Source: Clostridium cuniculi (GTDB lineage Bacteria > Bacillota > Clostridia > Clostridiales > Clostridiaceae). Taken from it: DNA of 64,000 bases. Made by a program: the position numbers and the translations under genes. Location of the stretch: NCBI RefSeq assembly GCF_004353185.1, contig NZ_SMUS01000005.1, positions 62,001-126,000 of the forward strand, given 5' to 3'. Under the pieces are notes generated by a model, which was not told the DNA's origin, searched no databases, and worked only from the letters and a program-made list of their open reading frames with translations. Below are positions 18,699 through 29,055 of the stretch, piece after piece; the stretch's first letter is position 1, and each line of letters starts with the position of its first letter.

Positions 18699-21600
18699 CT
18701 AATTCTCCGACAAGTCTACTGATACTACTTTAGATATCCCCTTTTCTTCCATGGTTATACCATACATTACATCACTAGCTTCCATTGTTCCTTTTCTATG
18801 TGTTATTACTATAAATTGAATGTTTTCTGAGAAAGACTTTAAAAACTCTGCATACCTATAAACATTAGCATCATCTAGAGCCGCCTCTATTTCATCAAGT
18901 ATACAGAATGGAGTTGGTTTCATTTTCAATATTGCAAATAATAAGGCAATTGCAGATAAAACCTTCTCTCCCCCAGACATTAGGTTTATATTTTGAAGTT
19001 TCTTACCTGGTGGTTCAACATTTATTATTATATTAGAACTTAAAACATCATCTCCACCTAAAATAAGCTCTGCACTTCCTCCCTTAAACAACTCTTTAAA
19101 GGTTTCTCCAAAGTTTTCATTTAATATTTTAAAATTCTCTTTAAACAACTCTTGCATTTGAACAGTCATTTCATTTATAACTTCAATAAGCTCTTCTTTA
19201 GCTTTTTGTAAATCTAATTCTTGTGATGACATAAACTCATATTTTTCACATACTTCGTCATACTCTACTATTGCAGATAAATTTACAGTTCCTAAAGCTG
19301 CTATTTTTGATTTTAATATAGAAATTTCATCTTTAAGTGTATTTATATTTTCAACACTAATAGCTATCTCCTTAGCTTCAGCAAGAGTTAAATTTAATTC
19401 ACTATTTAATCTATTATAAAGAGCCTCTTGCTCACTTTCTATTTTAGCATGTTGTATTGCTCTTTTGTTTAATTCATTTTCTTCAACTCTTATTATTTCT
19501 ATTATCTCACTAGTTATGCTTTCCTTAGCTTTATGACTTTCTTTAAGTTCAACCTTAACAACTTCATCTTCTCTAAAGGAATTCTCTAGCTCTAAAACTC
19601 TTTTTTCTATTTCTCTTAATATACTTTCTTTATTTCCAATACTTTCTGATAAAGAATTAATATTATTATGTTTAATAGAAATTTCATTTTGTAAATGCTT
19701 TATCTTATTTTCTTTTTCTCTTATCTCTAAATTCTTAGAAGACAATTGCATTCTTTGCCCTTGAAGACTTTCCTCTAAAGTTGCACTATTAACCTTTAAG
19801 TTAACTAACTTTTCTTTTAAAGAATCTCTTTCTTTATTATTGCTAACAAGTTCTTCTTCAATTAGTTTAACTTTCTCTTTTCTCTCTGCACTTTTAACAT
19901 CTAATTTATTAAGTTCTTCTTTTTTATTTTCTAATTTTTCTAGTAATAATTTAATTATATTATTATTTTCTTCTTTTTGTCTTTTAGAGTTTTCAATATT
20001 TTTGCTTAACTTATCTCCATCATTTACGAGATTTTTTATTTCACCTTCTAATACTGTTAACTCTATATTTTTACCATGAATCTCTTCTCTCTTATTTAAT
20101 ATCTCCTCATCTAATTGCTTTATTTTTAGCTTTATTTCATTAAATTTAGAGACTTCATTATTATACTCTTCTTTTAGTTTTAATATATTTTGAGCTAATT
20201 CTTCAATTTCTCTTTTTCTCCCTAAAAGGTTAGCATTTTTACCTTGGATACTACCTCCAGTTAAGGCCCCTCCAGGATTAATTACTTCACCAGTTAAAGT
20301 TACTATTTTATAATTATGTCTACCAATTTTTGATATATCAAGTGCGCAATCCATATTTTCTGCAATTATAGTTCTACCTAAATTATATTCTATGACACCT
20401 TTATATCTTACATCATATTTTAAAATTTCTGAAGCAATTCCAATATAACCATTAGCACTTTTAATATTATTAGGTAAATCTAATTTCTTTCCTCTAATAA
20501 TATTTAAAGGTAAAAATGTAGCTCTACCTAACCCTCTACTTTTTAAGTATGAAATTAAGTTTTTAGCATCAGTATCATTAACTGTTATTACATTTGATAT
20601 TGATCCTCCTAAAGCTATTTCAATAGCTACTTCATATTTCTTTTCAACTTCAAAAATTTCACCTAATACTTTTATGTCCTTTATTCCTTGAACCCTACCC
20701 TTTTCAACATGGTCCATTAAGTTCTTGACAGTTCTATTATATCCTTCATAATGCTTTTCTAAATTTTCTAAAGTATTATGAGTAGCCTCTGATTCATTAA
20801 TTTTTTTTGATAACATTTTAAGCTTATTATCTTGATTATTTAAAATAGAATGTGTTTTAGATAATTCTCTTCTTACTGATACTACTTCCTCTTCTAACTT
20901 AGAAATATTATTCTTTGTATTTATCAGTTTTAGCTTAACTTCATCTATAGTTCCTATATTAATAGCTAAATTTCCTTCTAAAGTAACTATTGATTTATCT
21001 AAATTTTCTAATATCTCATTTTTATCATTTATTTCTTTTTGCAAAATTTGAATTCTATTATTAATATCAGAATTTTTCGATATAATTTCAAACTCATTAT
21101 TTTTTAAAATATTAAGTTCTTTTTCTATTTTATTAATCTTTATGCTTATCTCATCAATTAATTTCTCTACACTTCTAATTTCAGAGCCTTTATCTTTACT
21201 CTCTTTACTTTTTTCATTTAACTTCTCTTCTAACTCTTTCTTTTCTAAGATAACTTTTTCTAAATTATCTCTTAAAATCTCTATTTCCTTTTCTTCTTTC
21301 TCAATTAACTCTTTAAAGTTATTAACTCTTTCTTTAAAAAGTTCAATATCTCTTATATGATTAGTAGCCTCTTCTTTTTTTGTATAATACTCTTCTTTTT
21401 CTAACTTATTTTTCTTTTCTATATTTTCTATTTTTCTTTGTAATTCATCTAGAACGTTTTTATGAGATTTAAGCTTCTCTCTTTTCTCATCTATTGACTC
21501 TTGCCTTTTTTCAATTTCATTTGATAAACCATCTATATCTCTTGAAACTCTATCAATATGATTAACTAATATAGAAACTTCCTTAACATTTAATTCTTCT

Positions 21601-22256
21601 GCTAAAGCTTTATACTTTACTGCCTTTTCTTTCTCTATTCTTAATGGCTCAAGTCTTTCTTCATAAGTTGCTATTATATCTCTAATTCTAACTAAATTAC
21701 TATCGGTATTATCCAATCTCTTTTCAGCTTCTTCTTTTCTAGACTTATATTTAACAATTCCAGCTGCTTCTTCTAATAAAGCTCTTCTTTCTTCTGGCTT
21801 ACCACTTAATATTGCATCAATTTTACCTTGTCCAATTATAGAATATCCTTCTTTACCTATACCTGTATCCATAAATAATTCAGTAATATCCTTTAATCTA
21901 CATTTTTGATTATTAATTAAATACTCTGTCTCACCAGATCTAAATATCCTTCTAGTTACTGTTACTTCATTATAATCCGTTGATAATGTTCCATCTGAGT
22001 TATCTAAAGTAAGAGATACTTGTGCAAGTCCTAAAGGCTTTCTAAATTGTGTTCCTGCAAAAATAACATCTTCCATTTTACCTCCTCTAAGATTTTTGAC
22101 GCTTTGTTCTCCAAGCACCCATCTTACCGAGTCAGAAACGTTACTTTTTCCGCTACCATTAGGTCCAACAACTGCAGTTACTCCTTTTTTAAACCTCAAT
22201 TCAGTTTTATCTGCAAAAGATTTAAACCCACGTATCTCAAGCGACCTTAAAAACAT
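18699..22256 (-). CDS. smc: chromosome segregation protein SMC
   Basis: Condensin ATPase that loops and segregates chromosomes with ScpA and ScpB. The 1185-residue product has Walker A GPNGSGKSNVSDSVRWVLGE (about residues 32-51), a long coiled coil, a hinge near 520-640 (GRATFLPLNI and GGALTGGSIQG motifs), a second coiled coil, the ABC signature LMSGGEKVLSAIALLFA and Walker B FCILDEIEAALDDANV. Full length. In line with rnc upstream and ftsY downstream, the standard rnc-smc-ftsY order. Confidence 0.98.
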   Translation of the reverse strand: MFLRSLEIRGFKSFADKTELRFKKGVTAVVGPNGSGKSNVSDSVRWVLGEQSVKNLRGGKMEDVIFAGTQFRKPLGLAQVSLTLDNSDGTLSTDYNEVTVTRRIFRSGETEYLINNQKCRLKDITELFMDTGIGKEGYSIIGQGKIDAILSGKPEERRALLEEAAGIVKYKSRKEEAEKRLDNTDSNLVRIRDIIATYEERLEPLRIEKEKAVKYKALAEELNVKEVSILVNHIDRVSRDIDGLSNEIEKRQESIDEKREKLKSHKNVLDELQRKIENIEKKNKLEKEEYYTKKEEATNHIRDIELFKERVNNFKELIEKEEKEIEILRDNLEKVILEKKELEEKLNEKSKESKDKGSEIRSVEKLIDEISIKINKIEKELNILKNNEFEIISKNSDINNRIQILQKEINDKNEILENLDKSIVTLEGNLAINIGTIDEVKLKLINTKNNISKLEEEVVSVRRELSKTHSILNNQDNKLKMLSKKINESEATHNTLENLEKHYEGYNRTVKNLMDHVEKGRVQGIKDIKVLGEIFEVEKKYEVAIEIALGGSISNVITVNDTDAKNLISYLKSRGLGRATFLPLNIIRGKKLDLPNNIKSANGYIGIASEILKYDVRYKGVIEYNLGRTIIAENMDCALDISKIGRHNYKIVTLTGEVINPGGALTGGSIQGKNANLLGRKREIEELAQNILKLKEEYNNEVSKFNEIKLKIKQLDEEILNKREEIHGKNIELTVLEGEIKNLVNDGDKLSKNIENSKRQKEENNNIIKLLLEKLENKKEELNKLDVKSAERKEKVKLIEEELVSNNKERDSLKEKLVNLKVNSATLEESLQGQRMQLSSKNLEIREKENKIKHLQNEISIKHNNINSLSESIGNKESILREIEKRVLELENSFREDEVVKVELKESHKAKESITSEIIEIIRVEENELNKRAIQHAKIESEQEALYNRLNSELNLTLAEAKEIAISVENINTLKDEISILKSKIAALGTVNLSAIVEYDEVCEKYEFMSSQELDLQKAKEELIEVINEMTVQMQELFKENFKILNENFGETFKELFKGGSAELILGGDDVLSSNIIINVEPPGKKLQNINLMSGGEKVLSAIALLFAILKMKPTPFCILDEIEAALDDANVYRYAEFLKSFSENIQFIVITHRKGTMEASDVMYGITMEEKGISKVVSVDLSEN

Positions 22257-22274
22257 AAATACACTCCTTATCTT

Positions 22275-22367
22275 TTATATAAAAGCTGGTAATAAACTTA
22301 TTAAAAATACTATAAGCATAAAAATAGTAATTCCATACATCATTTTTTCTCTTGTCTTTGCTTTCAT
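22275..22367 (-). CDS. 30-residue single-pass membrane peptide upstream of smc
   Basis: ATG to TAA on the minus strand gives MKAKTREKMMYGITIFMLIV followed by FLISLLPAFI: a basic N-terminus and one hydrophobic span of about 19 residues. GGAGT lies 10 bases before the ATG. It ends 18 bases before smc, with the smc ribosome-binding site between. The layout is like the very short membrane proteins of Firmicutes such as Prli42 or DUF4044 members, but I cannot assign it. Function unknown; the good ribosome-binding site and spacing argue that it is translated. Confidence 0.7.
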   Translation of the reverse strand: MKAKTREKMMYGITIFMLIVFLISLLPAFI

Positions 22368-22430
22368 AATAACTCACACTCCATTCTTTTTTTAGTTTAT
22401 AGCAAAGCTAAAGAAATATCAATAAAACAA

Positions 22431-22497
22431 TGACAAGATTCAAAGCTCATAAACAAGAATATTATTTATCTTGATATCTACCCTTTGCCCCTTGTCA
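22431..22497 (-). other. nested inverted repeat between the radical SAM gene and the small peptide gene
   Basis: Three collinear stems nest: TGACAAG / CTTGTCA, CAAAG / CTTTG, CAAGA / TCTTG. There is no strong T run after it on the minus strand, so it may be a leader fold or a weak terminator rather than a clean one. Confidence 0.5.
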
Positions 22498-22548
22498 CCT
22501 AATTTTATATCTTTATTCTTTTAAATACTAAAGTTTAAATTGCCACAA

Positions 22549-23580
22549 TTATATTTTAAATTCTTCTCTCTTCTCAATAACTGTTAGCTTAATTCTTCCC
22601 TTTTTCACTTTATTATTAGTATTAACATATACCTTACCATCTCTATTGTCTAAAAACCTTTTAAAATACTGCTTTTTATTGGTATATAATTTACTAATAT
22701 CTTTTTCATTAATTTCCACTATAATGTCCTTTTCTTTGGGACATTTTTTATCTAAAGTTTCACAAATCAAGTGTCCTTCCACTAACTCTCTGAAAGCTGG
22801 ATGGAAAGGTCCATCTACTATATCTTTTCCCGTAGTAATAGTATCTGTTGGTTGTAACCCAATTCTAATTACTTTAATTTTGGCCTCATTATATAATTTA
22901 AGCATTTCACCACTAATATATACAGCTTCATCTAAAGAATATGGAACATACTCTCCTCTATTATACATATCCTCCATAGGTGTATCCTTAATAACTAATG
23001 ATGGATATATTCTACATATATCTGGTTTCATTTCAATTGATTTTTTAGTAGTTTCTATATCAATCTCAAAGCTATCACCTGGCAATCCTGGCATTATTTG
23101 ATGACCTAAAGTAAATCCAGCTTCTTTAATAAGCTTAGATGCAACTATTACATCATTAACACTATGTCCTCTACCAGCTTTTCTTAAAACTTCATCATCT
23201 AATGATTGAACTCCAAGTTCTATTATATCAACTTCATATTCTTTTAAATATCCTAAAATGTAAGGTAATATAGCATCCGGACGTGTTGATAATCTTATTT
23301 TATGTATTAACCCCTTCTGCTTATACTCTCTAGCAACTTCTAATAATTCCTTTTGCTTATTAACATCAATTGCTGTAAATGTTCCACCAAAGAATGATAC
23401 TTCTATAGTAGCTCCCTTACTATTTATAGTCTGTAAATATTCATCTATAATTTTCCTAACATCATTAGCAAAAACTTCTTCATATTTTCCAGCTATTCTA
23501 TCTTGATTACAAAAAACACATTGATGTGGGCAACCTTGATGAGAAATAAAAACAGGAATTATATAATAATTCTTACTCAT
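22549..23580 (-). CDS. radical SAM protein, Elp3-like family without acetyltransferase domain
   Basis: Predicted to bind a 4Fe-4S cluster and cleave S-adenosylmethionine; substrate unknown. The 343-residue product has the cluster motif CPHQCVFCNQ (CxxxCxxC, about residues 17-26), then VSFFGGTFTAID, LSTRPDAI, GVQSLDDEVLRKAGRGH and GHQIMPGLPGDS, as in the Elp3 radical-SAM core. The C-terminal acetyltransferase of true Elp3 is missing. It overlaps the rnc end by 8 bases and is in the same operon, as in several clostridia. Confidence 0.85.
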   Translation of the reverse strand: MSKNYYIIPVFISHQGCPHQCVFCNQDRIAGKYEEVFANDVRKIIDEYLQTINSKGATIEVSFFGGTFTAIDVNKQKELLEVAREYKQKGLIHKIRLSTRPDAILPYILGYLKEYEVDIIELGVQSLDDEVLRKAGRGHSVNDVIVASKLIKEAGFTLGHQIMPGLPGDSFEIDIETTKKSIEMKPDICRIYPSLVIKDTPMEDMYNRGEYVPYSLDEAVYISGEMLKLYNEAKIKVIRIGLQPTDTITTGKDIVDGPFHPAFRELVEGHLICETLDKKCPKEKDIIVEINEKDISKLYTNKKQYFKRFLDNRDGKVYVNTNNKVKKGRIKLTVIEKREEFKI

Positions 23581-24271
23581 TCTTATCCTCCAAAACCTTT
23601 AAAGCTGCTTTTGCTGCATTTTGCTCTGATTCTTTCTTACTATAACCTTCCCCGCAAGTTAACTCATTATTATCAATTATAAGTTTAGTATAGAATTTTC
23701 TTCTATGAGGAGGTCCTTCAAACTTAATAAGTTCATAAACTATAGATATCTCCCCATTCTTTTGAAGATATTCTTGCAATCTAGTTTTATAATCTAATAT
23801 TATATCATTATTTATTGCACGTTTTATTATATCCTCAAATCTACCTATAATATAATCTTTTGTAAACTCTAATCCTTTATCTAAGTATATAGCAGCTATT
23901 AAAGCTTCCACAGCATCAGCTATTAAAGATACTCTTTCTCTTCCTCCAGTTAGCTCTTCACCTTTACTCATTCTTAATAAGTAACCTAAGTTTAAAGATT
24001 TTCCTATTTCATATAAAGAATTTTCACAAACAATTAAACTACGTATCTTAGTTAATTCCCCTTCGCTTTTTTCTTTATAATTTAAAAATAAATATTCAGT
24101 AATACATACTTGAAGAATAGCATCTCCTAAAAATTCAAATCTTTCATTATACTCTTCATCTCTATGTTGATTAGCATAAGATGAATGAGTTAAAGCTGTA
24201 AGTAATAATTTAGGTTCATTAAACTTAATACCTATTATATCTTCAGCTTCTTTCTGATAGAAATTATTCAT
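23573..24271 (-). CDS. rnc: ribonuclease III
   Basis: Cuts double-stranded RNA, including rRNA precursors. The 232-residue product has the signature NERFEFLGDAILQ (about residues 42-54), a second catalytic segment ADAVEALIAAIYLD, and a C-terminal double-stranded RNA-binding domain (about 160-230) ending SEQNAAKAALKVLE. The start follows AAGGAGTGTAAATA. Downstream of acpP, with a terminator between. Confidence 0.97.
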   Translation of the reverse strand: MNNFYQKEAEDIIGIKFNEPKLLLTALTHSSYANQHRDEEYNERFEFLGDAILQVCITEYLFLNYKEKSEGELTKIRSLIVCENSLYEIGKSLNLGYLLRMSKGEELTGGRERVSLIADAVEALIAAIYLDKGLEFTKDYIIGRFEDIIKRAINNDIILDYKTRLQEYLQKNGEISIVYELIKFEGPPHRRKFYTKLIIDNNELTCGEGYSKKESEQNAAKAALKVLEDKNE

Positions 24272-24364
24272 TATTTACACTCCTTCAAGTTTATTCTTCA
24301 ACTTGCTTATATAAACAAATTCAAGAATAAACTATTTCGATTTTTAATTAAAGTATTTTATAAA

Positions 24365-24393
24365 TAAAATCCCGCAAATACTGCGGGATTTTA
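24365..24393 (-). terminator. terminator after acpP
   Basis: TAAAATCCCGCA pairs perfectly with TGCGGGATTTTA around AATAC; the minus strand continues with A/T-rich sequence. Nearly symmetrical, so it may act both ways. Confidence 0.8.
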
Positions 24394-24395
24394 TT

Positions 24396-24626
24396 TTATT
24401 CCTCAACATGTGACTTTACAAATTTAACTACATCACCAACAGTTACAAAGTTTTCTGCATCTTCGTCTGGAATTTCCATATCTAACTCATCTTCTAAAGC
24501 CATTATAAGTTCAACTATATCTAAAGAATCTGCATTTAAGTCTTCTAAAAATGCTGAATCCATAGTTATTTCGTCTTCATTAATGCTTAGCTTATCAGCA
24601 ATGATTTCTCTAATCTTTTCAAACAT
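24396..24626 (-). CDS. acpP: acyl carrier protein
   Basis: Carries growing acyl chains on phosphopantetheine during fatty acid synthesis. The 76-residue acidic product has the attachment serine in [20 protein letters not shown] (about residues 31-50). The start at 24626 follows GGAGGTGAAAGA; the seven-residue longer reading overlaps that site. It follows plsX, which uses acyl-ACP as substrate. Confidence 0.96.
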   Translation of the reverse strand: MFEKIREIIADKLSINEDEITMDSAFLEDLNADSLDIVELIMALEDELDMEIPDEDAENFVTVGDVVKFVKSHVEE

Positions 24627-24788
24627 TCTTTCACCTCCTAAACACACCCATTTAGATAATATTATATATTTTTGTTGCCGTCAATATACATTATTATATT
24701 TATTATGAAAACAATTAATAAAATAAAAAATTTAATTTGCCTTAATATATAATAAAAATATATTAAAACTTATAAGTAACTTAAAACA

Positions 24789-25790
24789 CTAAGCTTTTAG
24801 CTCTAATTCTTCCTTAATTTTCTCTAAAACTTTGCTATCATAAAACTGTTTACTTTGTCTTATTGCATTTTTGAAGGCCTTTCCATCAGAGCTTCCATGG
24901 GCTTTAATGCAAATTCCATCAACACCTAAGAAAGGTGCACCACCATATTCTTTATAATCGAACTTTTTCTTTATACTTTTAAATACAGGTTTTAATAAAA
25001 GGGCTCCAACCTTTGCCTTAACACCAGTAGAAAGAATTTCATCTTTAATTATATTTAAAAGAGTAGATGCTGTTCCTTCGTACATTTTTAAAATTGTGTT
25101 ACCTGCAAACCCATCGCAAACAAGAACATTAGTATCCCCTGAAGTAACATCTCTAGGTTCTACATTACCTATAAAGTTAAGTCCTTCTTCATTTTTTAGT
25201 AGTTGGTATGTATTTTTAGTTAATTCATTACCTTTCTCTTCTTCAGCGCCAATATTAACTAACCCAATACTAGGATTCTCTACTTTTAATACACCTTTAT
25301 AATATTCTCTCCCCATATGGGCAAATTGAACTAAATACTCTGGCTTACAATCTACATTAGCCCCTGCATCTACAATCATAAATGGTGCATTTTTACCTGG
25401 CATGATAGGAGTTAATGCTGGTCTCTTAACACCTTTGATTCTTCCAACAATAAAATTACATCCTGCTAAAAAGGCTCCTGTACTTCCAGCAGATAAAACT
25501 GCATCACACTTTTTTTCCTTAACTAGGTTTAAAGCTTTACACAGGCTTGAATCTTTCTTTTTTCTTATAGCCATAACTGGATGCTCATTAGTTGATATAA
25601 CTTCTTTAGCATCTATTATAGTTATTTTATCACCTGTATAATTTTCTTTCTTTAATTGCTCTTTTATTACATCTTCCGGGCCTGTTATATAAAATTCTAT
25701 ATCTTTAAATTCATTAAGAGCTTGCACTACCCCATTAACAACTGCTTGTGGTGCATTATCTCCACCCATACCATCTATAGCAATCCTCAT
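24789..25790 (-). CDS. plsX: phosphate acyltransferase PlsX
   Basis: Makes acyl-phosphate from acyl-ACP for PlsY, the first step of membrane phospholipid synthesis. The 333-residue product begins [14 protein letters not shown] and holds [45 protein letters not shown] and [15 protein letters not shown]. The start at 25790 is 9 bases from AAGGGG; the earlier in-frame GTG overlaps that site. Grouped with rpmF and acpP. Confidence 0.95.
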   Translation of the reverse strand: MRIAIDGMGGDNAPQAVVNGVVQALNEFKDIEFYITGPEDVIKEQLKKENYTGDKITIIDAKEVISTNEHPVMAIRKKKDSSLCKALNLVKEKKCDAVLSAGSTGAFLAGCNFIVGRIKGVKRPALTPIMPGKNAPFMIVDAGANVDCKPEYLVQFAHMGREYYKGVLKVENPSIGLVNIGAEEEKGNELTKNTYQLLKNEEGLNFIGNVEPRDVTSGDTNVLVCDGFAGNTILKMYEGTASTLLNIIKDEILSTGVKAKVGALLLKPVFKSIKKKFDYKEYGGAPFLGVDGICIKAHGSSDGKAFKNAIRQSKQFYDSKVLEKIKEELELKA

Positions 25791-25822
25791 TTCTTTCACC
25801 CCTTATTTCTTTATATATAAAG

Positions 25823-25848
25823 AAAAGAAAGTCATAAGACTTTCTTTT
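25823..25848 (-). terminator. terminator-like hairpin between rpmF and plsX
   Basis: AAAAGAAAGTC pairs with GACTTTCTTTT around ATAA. It overlaps the rpmF stop codon, with plsX only about 35 bases on, so it may attenuate rather than end transcription and lift ribosomal protein output above plsX. Confidence 0.6.
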
Positions 25849-26032
25849 ATTCTTCAGTTGAAGCAACTACTTCTTTACCTTTGTAGAATCCACAGTTCTT
25901 GCAAACTCTGTGAGCCATCTTCATTTCGTGGCATTGTGGACATTCAACTATTCCTGGTAAGCTTAACTTAAAAGTTTGAGCTCTTCTAGAATCTCTTTTT
26001 GCTCTATATGTCTTTCTAGCTGGATTTCCCAT
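25847..26032 (-). CDS. rpmF: 50S ribosomal protein L32
   Basis: Small large-subunit protein. The 61-residue product begins [20 protein letters not shown] and has a zinc ribbon, [18 protein letters not shown], with all four cysteines; the zinc-binding form. It follows the yceD-like gene by 12 bases, an order kept from proteobacteria to Firmicutes. Confidence 0.97.
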   Translation of the reverse strand: MGNPARKTYRAKRDSRRAQTFKLSLPGIVECPQCHEMKMAHRVCKNCGFYKGKEVVASTEE

Positions 26033-26044
26033 TATTACACCTCC

Positions 26045-26542
26045 TTATTCCCCAAACAACTCTCTAAGCTTTGCAAGCCTAACATCAACATCATAATCTA
26101 AACAACTACAATTTTCAACATTTTTATTTGCACCGCACTGAGAACATAATCCCTTACAGTCTTCCTTGCAAAGTCTTTTGATAGGTAAGGTTGAAATAAT
26201 ACTATTTTCAGTAATCTCGGTAATATCTAGTGTATCACCATCTACAAACATAATTTCCTCACTGTCAAGTTCCTTATTGTTTGTAAACCTTTCTTCTATA
26301 TCAATATCTATTGGATAGATAAAGGTATCTAAGCATCTAGAACAATTTAGTTTTAACTTAGTTTTTATAGAAGCATTTATTACTATAACATCATTTTCTG
26401 ATATTGCAACCCCTTCTACATAAACTTTTTCAACTGCTCTAATTTCTTCTCCTTCGAATTCAAATGGTTCTAACTCGAATGATAAAGATATTTGTTTTTT
26501 TCTGTTATTTTTAGATAGCAAATCTGAAAAATTAATTACCAT
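26045..26542 (-). CDS. yceD: YceD/DUF177 family protein
   Basis: Family linked to 23S rRNA accumulation; partner of L32 genes. The 165-residue acidic product has LKLNCSRCLDTFIYPIDID (CxxC) and a C-terminal cysteine cluster CKEDCKGLCSQCGANKN, a likely metal site typical of the family. First gene of the rpmF-plsX-acpP unit; it has a weak ribosome-binding site and two tandem promoters upstream. Confidence 0.9.
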   Translation of the reverse strand: MVINFSDLLSKNNRKKQISLSFELEPFEFEGEEIRAVEKVYVEGVAISENDVIVINASIKTKLKLNCSRCLDTFIYPIDIDIEERFTNNKELDSEEIMFVDGDTLDITEITENSIISTLPIKRLCKEDCKGLCSQCGANKNVENCSCLDYDVDVRLAKLRELFGE

Positions 26543-26582
26543 ATCTTAAGCTCTGGGCACACTTATTATACTTACATAGTAT

Positions 26583-26611
26583 ATTATACACTAAAGTATA
26601 GCTTGAGCCAA
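26583..26611 (-). promoter_or_regulatory. second (proximal) promoter of the yceD-rpmF-plsX unit
   Basis: TTGGCT and TATAAT separated by 17 bases on the minus strand, with a TG just before the -10. Confidence 0.55.
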
Positions 26612-26659
26612 AGCAATATTTCACTCCTCGCTAAAATTTACTGAATTCAAACACAATTT

Positions 26660-26688
26660 ATTATATAAAGGTCGACATTAAAAGTCAA
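26660..26688 (-). promoter_or_regulatory. distal promoter of the yceD-rpmF-plsX unit
   Basis: TTGACT and TATAAT separated by 17 bases on the minus strand; eleven of twelve consensus bases. It lies right after the ackA stop, and I see no ackA terminator hairpin. Confidence 0.75.
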
Positions 26689-26703
26689 GCTTTATTATAC
26701 AAA

Positions 26704-27903
26704 TTACTTTTGTATTAATTCTAAAGTATCTCTAGCAATCATTAACTCTTCGTTAGTTGGTATAACAAAAGCTTTAACTTTGCATCCTGGCTTAGATATT
26801 TCTCTTACCTTTCCTCTAACATTATTAGCTTCTCTATCTATTTCTACTCCTAAGAATTCTAATCCTTTTAAGCATTCTTCTCTAGTTTCTGGTCCATTTT
26901 CTCCTACACCAGCAGTAAATACTATAGCATCTACTCCACCCATTATAGCAGCATATGATCCGATTGTAGCTCTTACTTTGTATTCAAATACTTTAAGTGC
27001 TAATATCGCTCTTGGATCTTTATCTTTGAAAGCACCATCTTCGATATCTCTGAAATCTGAACTTATTCCTGATACTCCAAGAACACCTGACTTTTTATTC
27101 ATTAAGTCATTAACTTCATCAACTGATAACCCTTCTTCTTTCATTAAGAATGTAACTATAGCAGGATCTATGTTACCACATCTTGTTCCCATTGCAACAC
27201 CTTCAAGTGGAGTGAATCCCATTGAAGTATCAACAGATACACCATTTTTAACAGCACATAAACTTGCACCATTTCCTAAATGACAAGTGATTATCTTTAA
27301 ATCTTTAATATCCCTTCCCATAACTTCAGCAACTTTTTGTGAAACATACTTATGTGAAGTTCCGTGGAATCCATATTTTCTTATTCCGTGTTTCTTATAT
27401 AATTCATATGGTAAGGCATAGATATATGCTTCTTCTGGCATAGTTCCATGGAAAGCAGTATCAAATACAGCTACCATTGGTGTATTTGGCATTAACTCTT
27501 CACAAGCATTAATTCCTATCATGTTTGCTGGGTTGTGAAGTGGAGCTAATTTAAAGCATTCTTCTATATATGACTTAACCTCCGCATCAATTATAACAGA
27601 CTTATTGTACTTTTCTCCACCGTGTACAACTCTATGTCCTACTGCTGAAATTTCATCCATTGAAGAAATAACACCGTTTTTCTCATCAACTAAAGCTTCT
27701 AAAACTAGCTTTATTGCATCTTTGTGGTCTGCCATTGGTTGCTTTACTATATATTTGTCTCTACCTTCAACTTTTTGAGTTAAAACAGAACCTTCAATTC
27801 CTATTCTTTCAACTAATCCTTGTGCTAGTGATTCTTCTGTTGTCATATCGATTAATTGATACTTAAGTGAAGAACTTCCACAGTTTATAACTAATACTTT
27901 CAT
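26704..27903 (-). CDS. ackA: acetate kinase
   Basis: Forms acetate and ATP from acetyl phosphate, the last step of acetate fermentation. The 399-residue product begins [19 protein letters not shown] (acetokinase signature 1) and contains [11 protein letters not shown] (signature 2), HLGNGAS and the AGVGEN-type [11 protein letters not shown]. The start at 27903 follows AAGAGGTGTTCAAAA; the 14-residue longer reading overlaps the intergenic region. Paired with pta 31 bases upstream. Confidence 0.97.
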   Translation of the reverse strand: MKVLVINCGSSSLKYQLIDMTTEESLAQGLVERIGIEGSVLTQKVEGRDKYIVKQPMADHKDAIKLVLEALVDEKNGVISSMDEISAVGHRVVHGGEKYNKSVIIDAEVKSYIEECFKLAPLHNPANMIGINACEELMPNTPMVAVFDTAFHGTMPEEAYIYALPYELYKKHGIRKYGFHGTSHKYVSQKVAEVMGRDIKDLKIITCHLGNGASLCAVKNGVSVDTSMGFTPLEGVAMGTRCGNIDPAIVTFLMKEEGLSVDEVNDLMNKKSGVLGVSGISSDFRDIEDGAFKDKDPRAILALKVFEYKVRATIGSYAAIMGGVDAIVFTAGVGENGPETREECLKGLEFLGVEIDREANNVRGKVREISKPGCKVKAFVIPTNEELMIARDTLELIQK

Positions 27904-27934
27904 TTTTGAACACCTCTTAAATTGTTTAATTTTA

Positions 27935-28942
27935 CTATTTTGCATTTTGTGCTTGTGCTTGCACTGCAGTTAATACTACAACATTAACGATATCTTCTGA
28001 GTTACATCCTCTTGATAAATCATTAATTGGTTTTGCAAATCCTTGACACATTGGTCCTATAGCTTCTGCTCCTGCAAATCTTTGAACTAATTTGTATCCA
28101 ATATTACCTGCTTGTAAGTCTGGGAATATTAATACATTTGCTTTACCAGCAACTTTACTATTTGGTGCTTTTTGAGCTGCAACACTTTCTACTATAGCTG
28201 CATCTAATTGCAATTCACCATCTATTAATAAATCTGGTCTTAATTCTTTTGCAAGTTCTGTTGCTTTTCTAACCTTATCAACCATTTCATGATCAGCACT
28301 TCCCATTGTTGAAAATGATAACATCGCAACTCTTGGCTCTATTTTGCAAAGGTTACGTGCTGTATCAGCAGTTGCAATTGCAATAGCTGCTAATTGTTCA
28401 TAATTTGGATTTGGATTAACAGCACAATCTGAGAATAATAACATTCCATTTTCTCCATACTTAGATCCTGGTACCATCATGATAAAGAAACTTGATACAA
28501 CAGATACTCCTGGTGCAGTTTTAATAATTTGTAAACCAGGTCTTAATAAATCTCCAGTTGTGTGAACAGCACCTGATACCATTCCATCAGCATCATCTAA
28601 TTTAACCATCATTGTTCCAAAGTATAATGGATCTCTAACGATTTTGTCAGCCTTCTCTAAAGTCATACCTTTATTTTTTCTTGACTCATAAAATGCATTT
28701 ATATAATCTTGAAGTCTATCTGATTTTTCTGGATTTATTATTTCAACACCAGTTAAATCAACTCCAAGTTCTTTAGCTTTCTCTAATATTTTTTCTTCGT
28801 TCCCTACTAGGATTGGAAAAGCTAATCCTAACTTTTGAATTTTTTCAGTAGCAATGATAGTTCTTTCTTCATCACCTTCAGGTAAAACTATTCTTTGCTT
28901 ATTTTCCTTAGCCGCATTCCATAATTTATCCATAAGTTCCAT
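27935..28942 (-). CDS. pta: phosphate acetyltransferase
   Basis: Converts acetyl-CoA and phosphate to acetyl phosphate, feeding AckA. The 335-residue short form lacks the N-terminal domain of enteric Pta. Conserved parts include [12 protein letters not shown] near the start, [31 protein letters not shown] [16 protein letters not shown], and [18 protein letters not shown]. The start follows AAAGGGGAAATTAAAC. Operon pta-ackA, with a CodY-like box upstream. Confidence 0.97.
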   Translation of the reverse strand: MELMDKLWNAAKENKQRIVLPEGDEERTIIATEKIQKLGLAFPILVGNEEKILEKAKELGVDLTGVEIINPEKSDRLQDYINAFYESRKNKGMTLEKADKIVRDPLYFGTMMVKLDDADGMVSGAVHTTGDLLRPGLQIIKTAPGVSVVSSFFIMMVPGSKYGENGMLLFSDCAVNPNPNYEQLAAIAIATADTARNLCKIEPRVAMLSFSTMGSADHEMVDKVRKATELAKELRPDLLIDGELQLDAAIVESVAAQKAPNSKVAGKANVLIFPDLQAGNIGYKLVQRFAGAEAIGPMCQGFAKPINDLSRGCNSEDIVNVVVLTAVQAQAQNAK

Positions 28943-28987
28943 GTTTAATTTCCCCTTTCGATTCTGTACGGTCTCATCTTCATTATT

Positions 28988-29017
28988 ACTATACTCCTAT
29001 GACTATATATTTTTCAA
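28988..29017 (-). promoter_or_regulatory. promoter of pta-ackA
   Basis: TTGAAA and TATAGT separated by 18 bases on the minus strand, about 45 bases upstream of pta. Confidence 0.55.
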
Positions 29018-29055
29018 TACCTAAATTACCAAAAAAATTAATTCTTTATATTATA

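Noticed and set aside
26780..27283. 167-codon plus-strand reading frame over ackA
   Set aside because: Antisense shadow of ackA with no family motifs.
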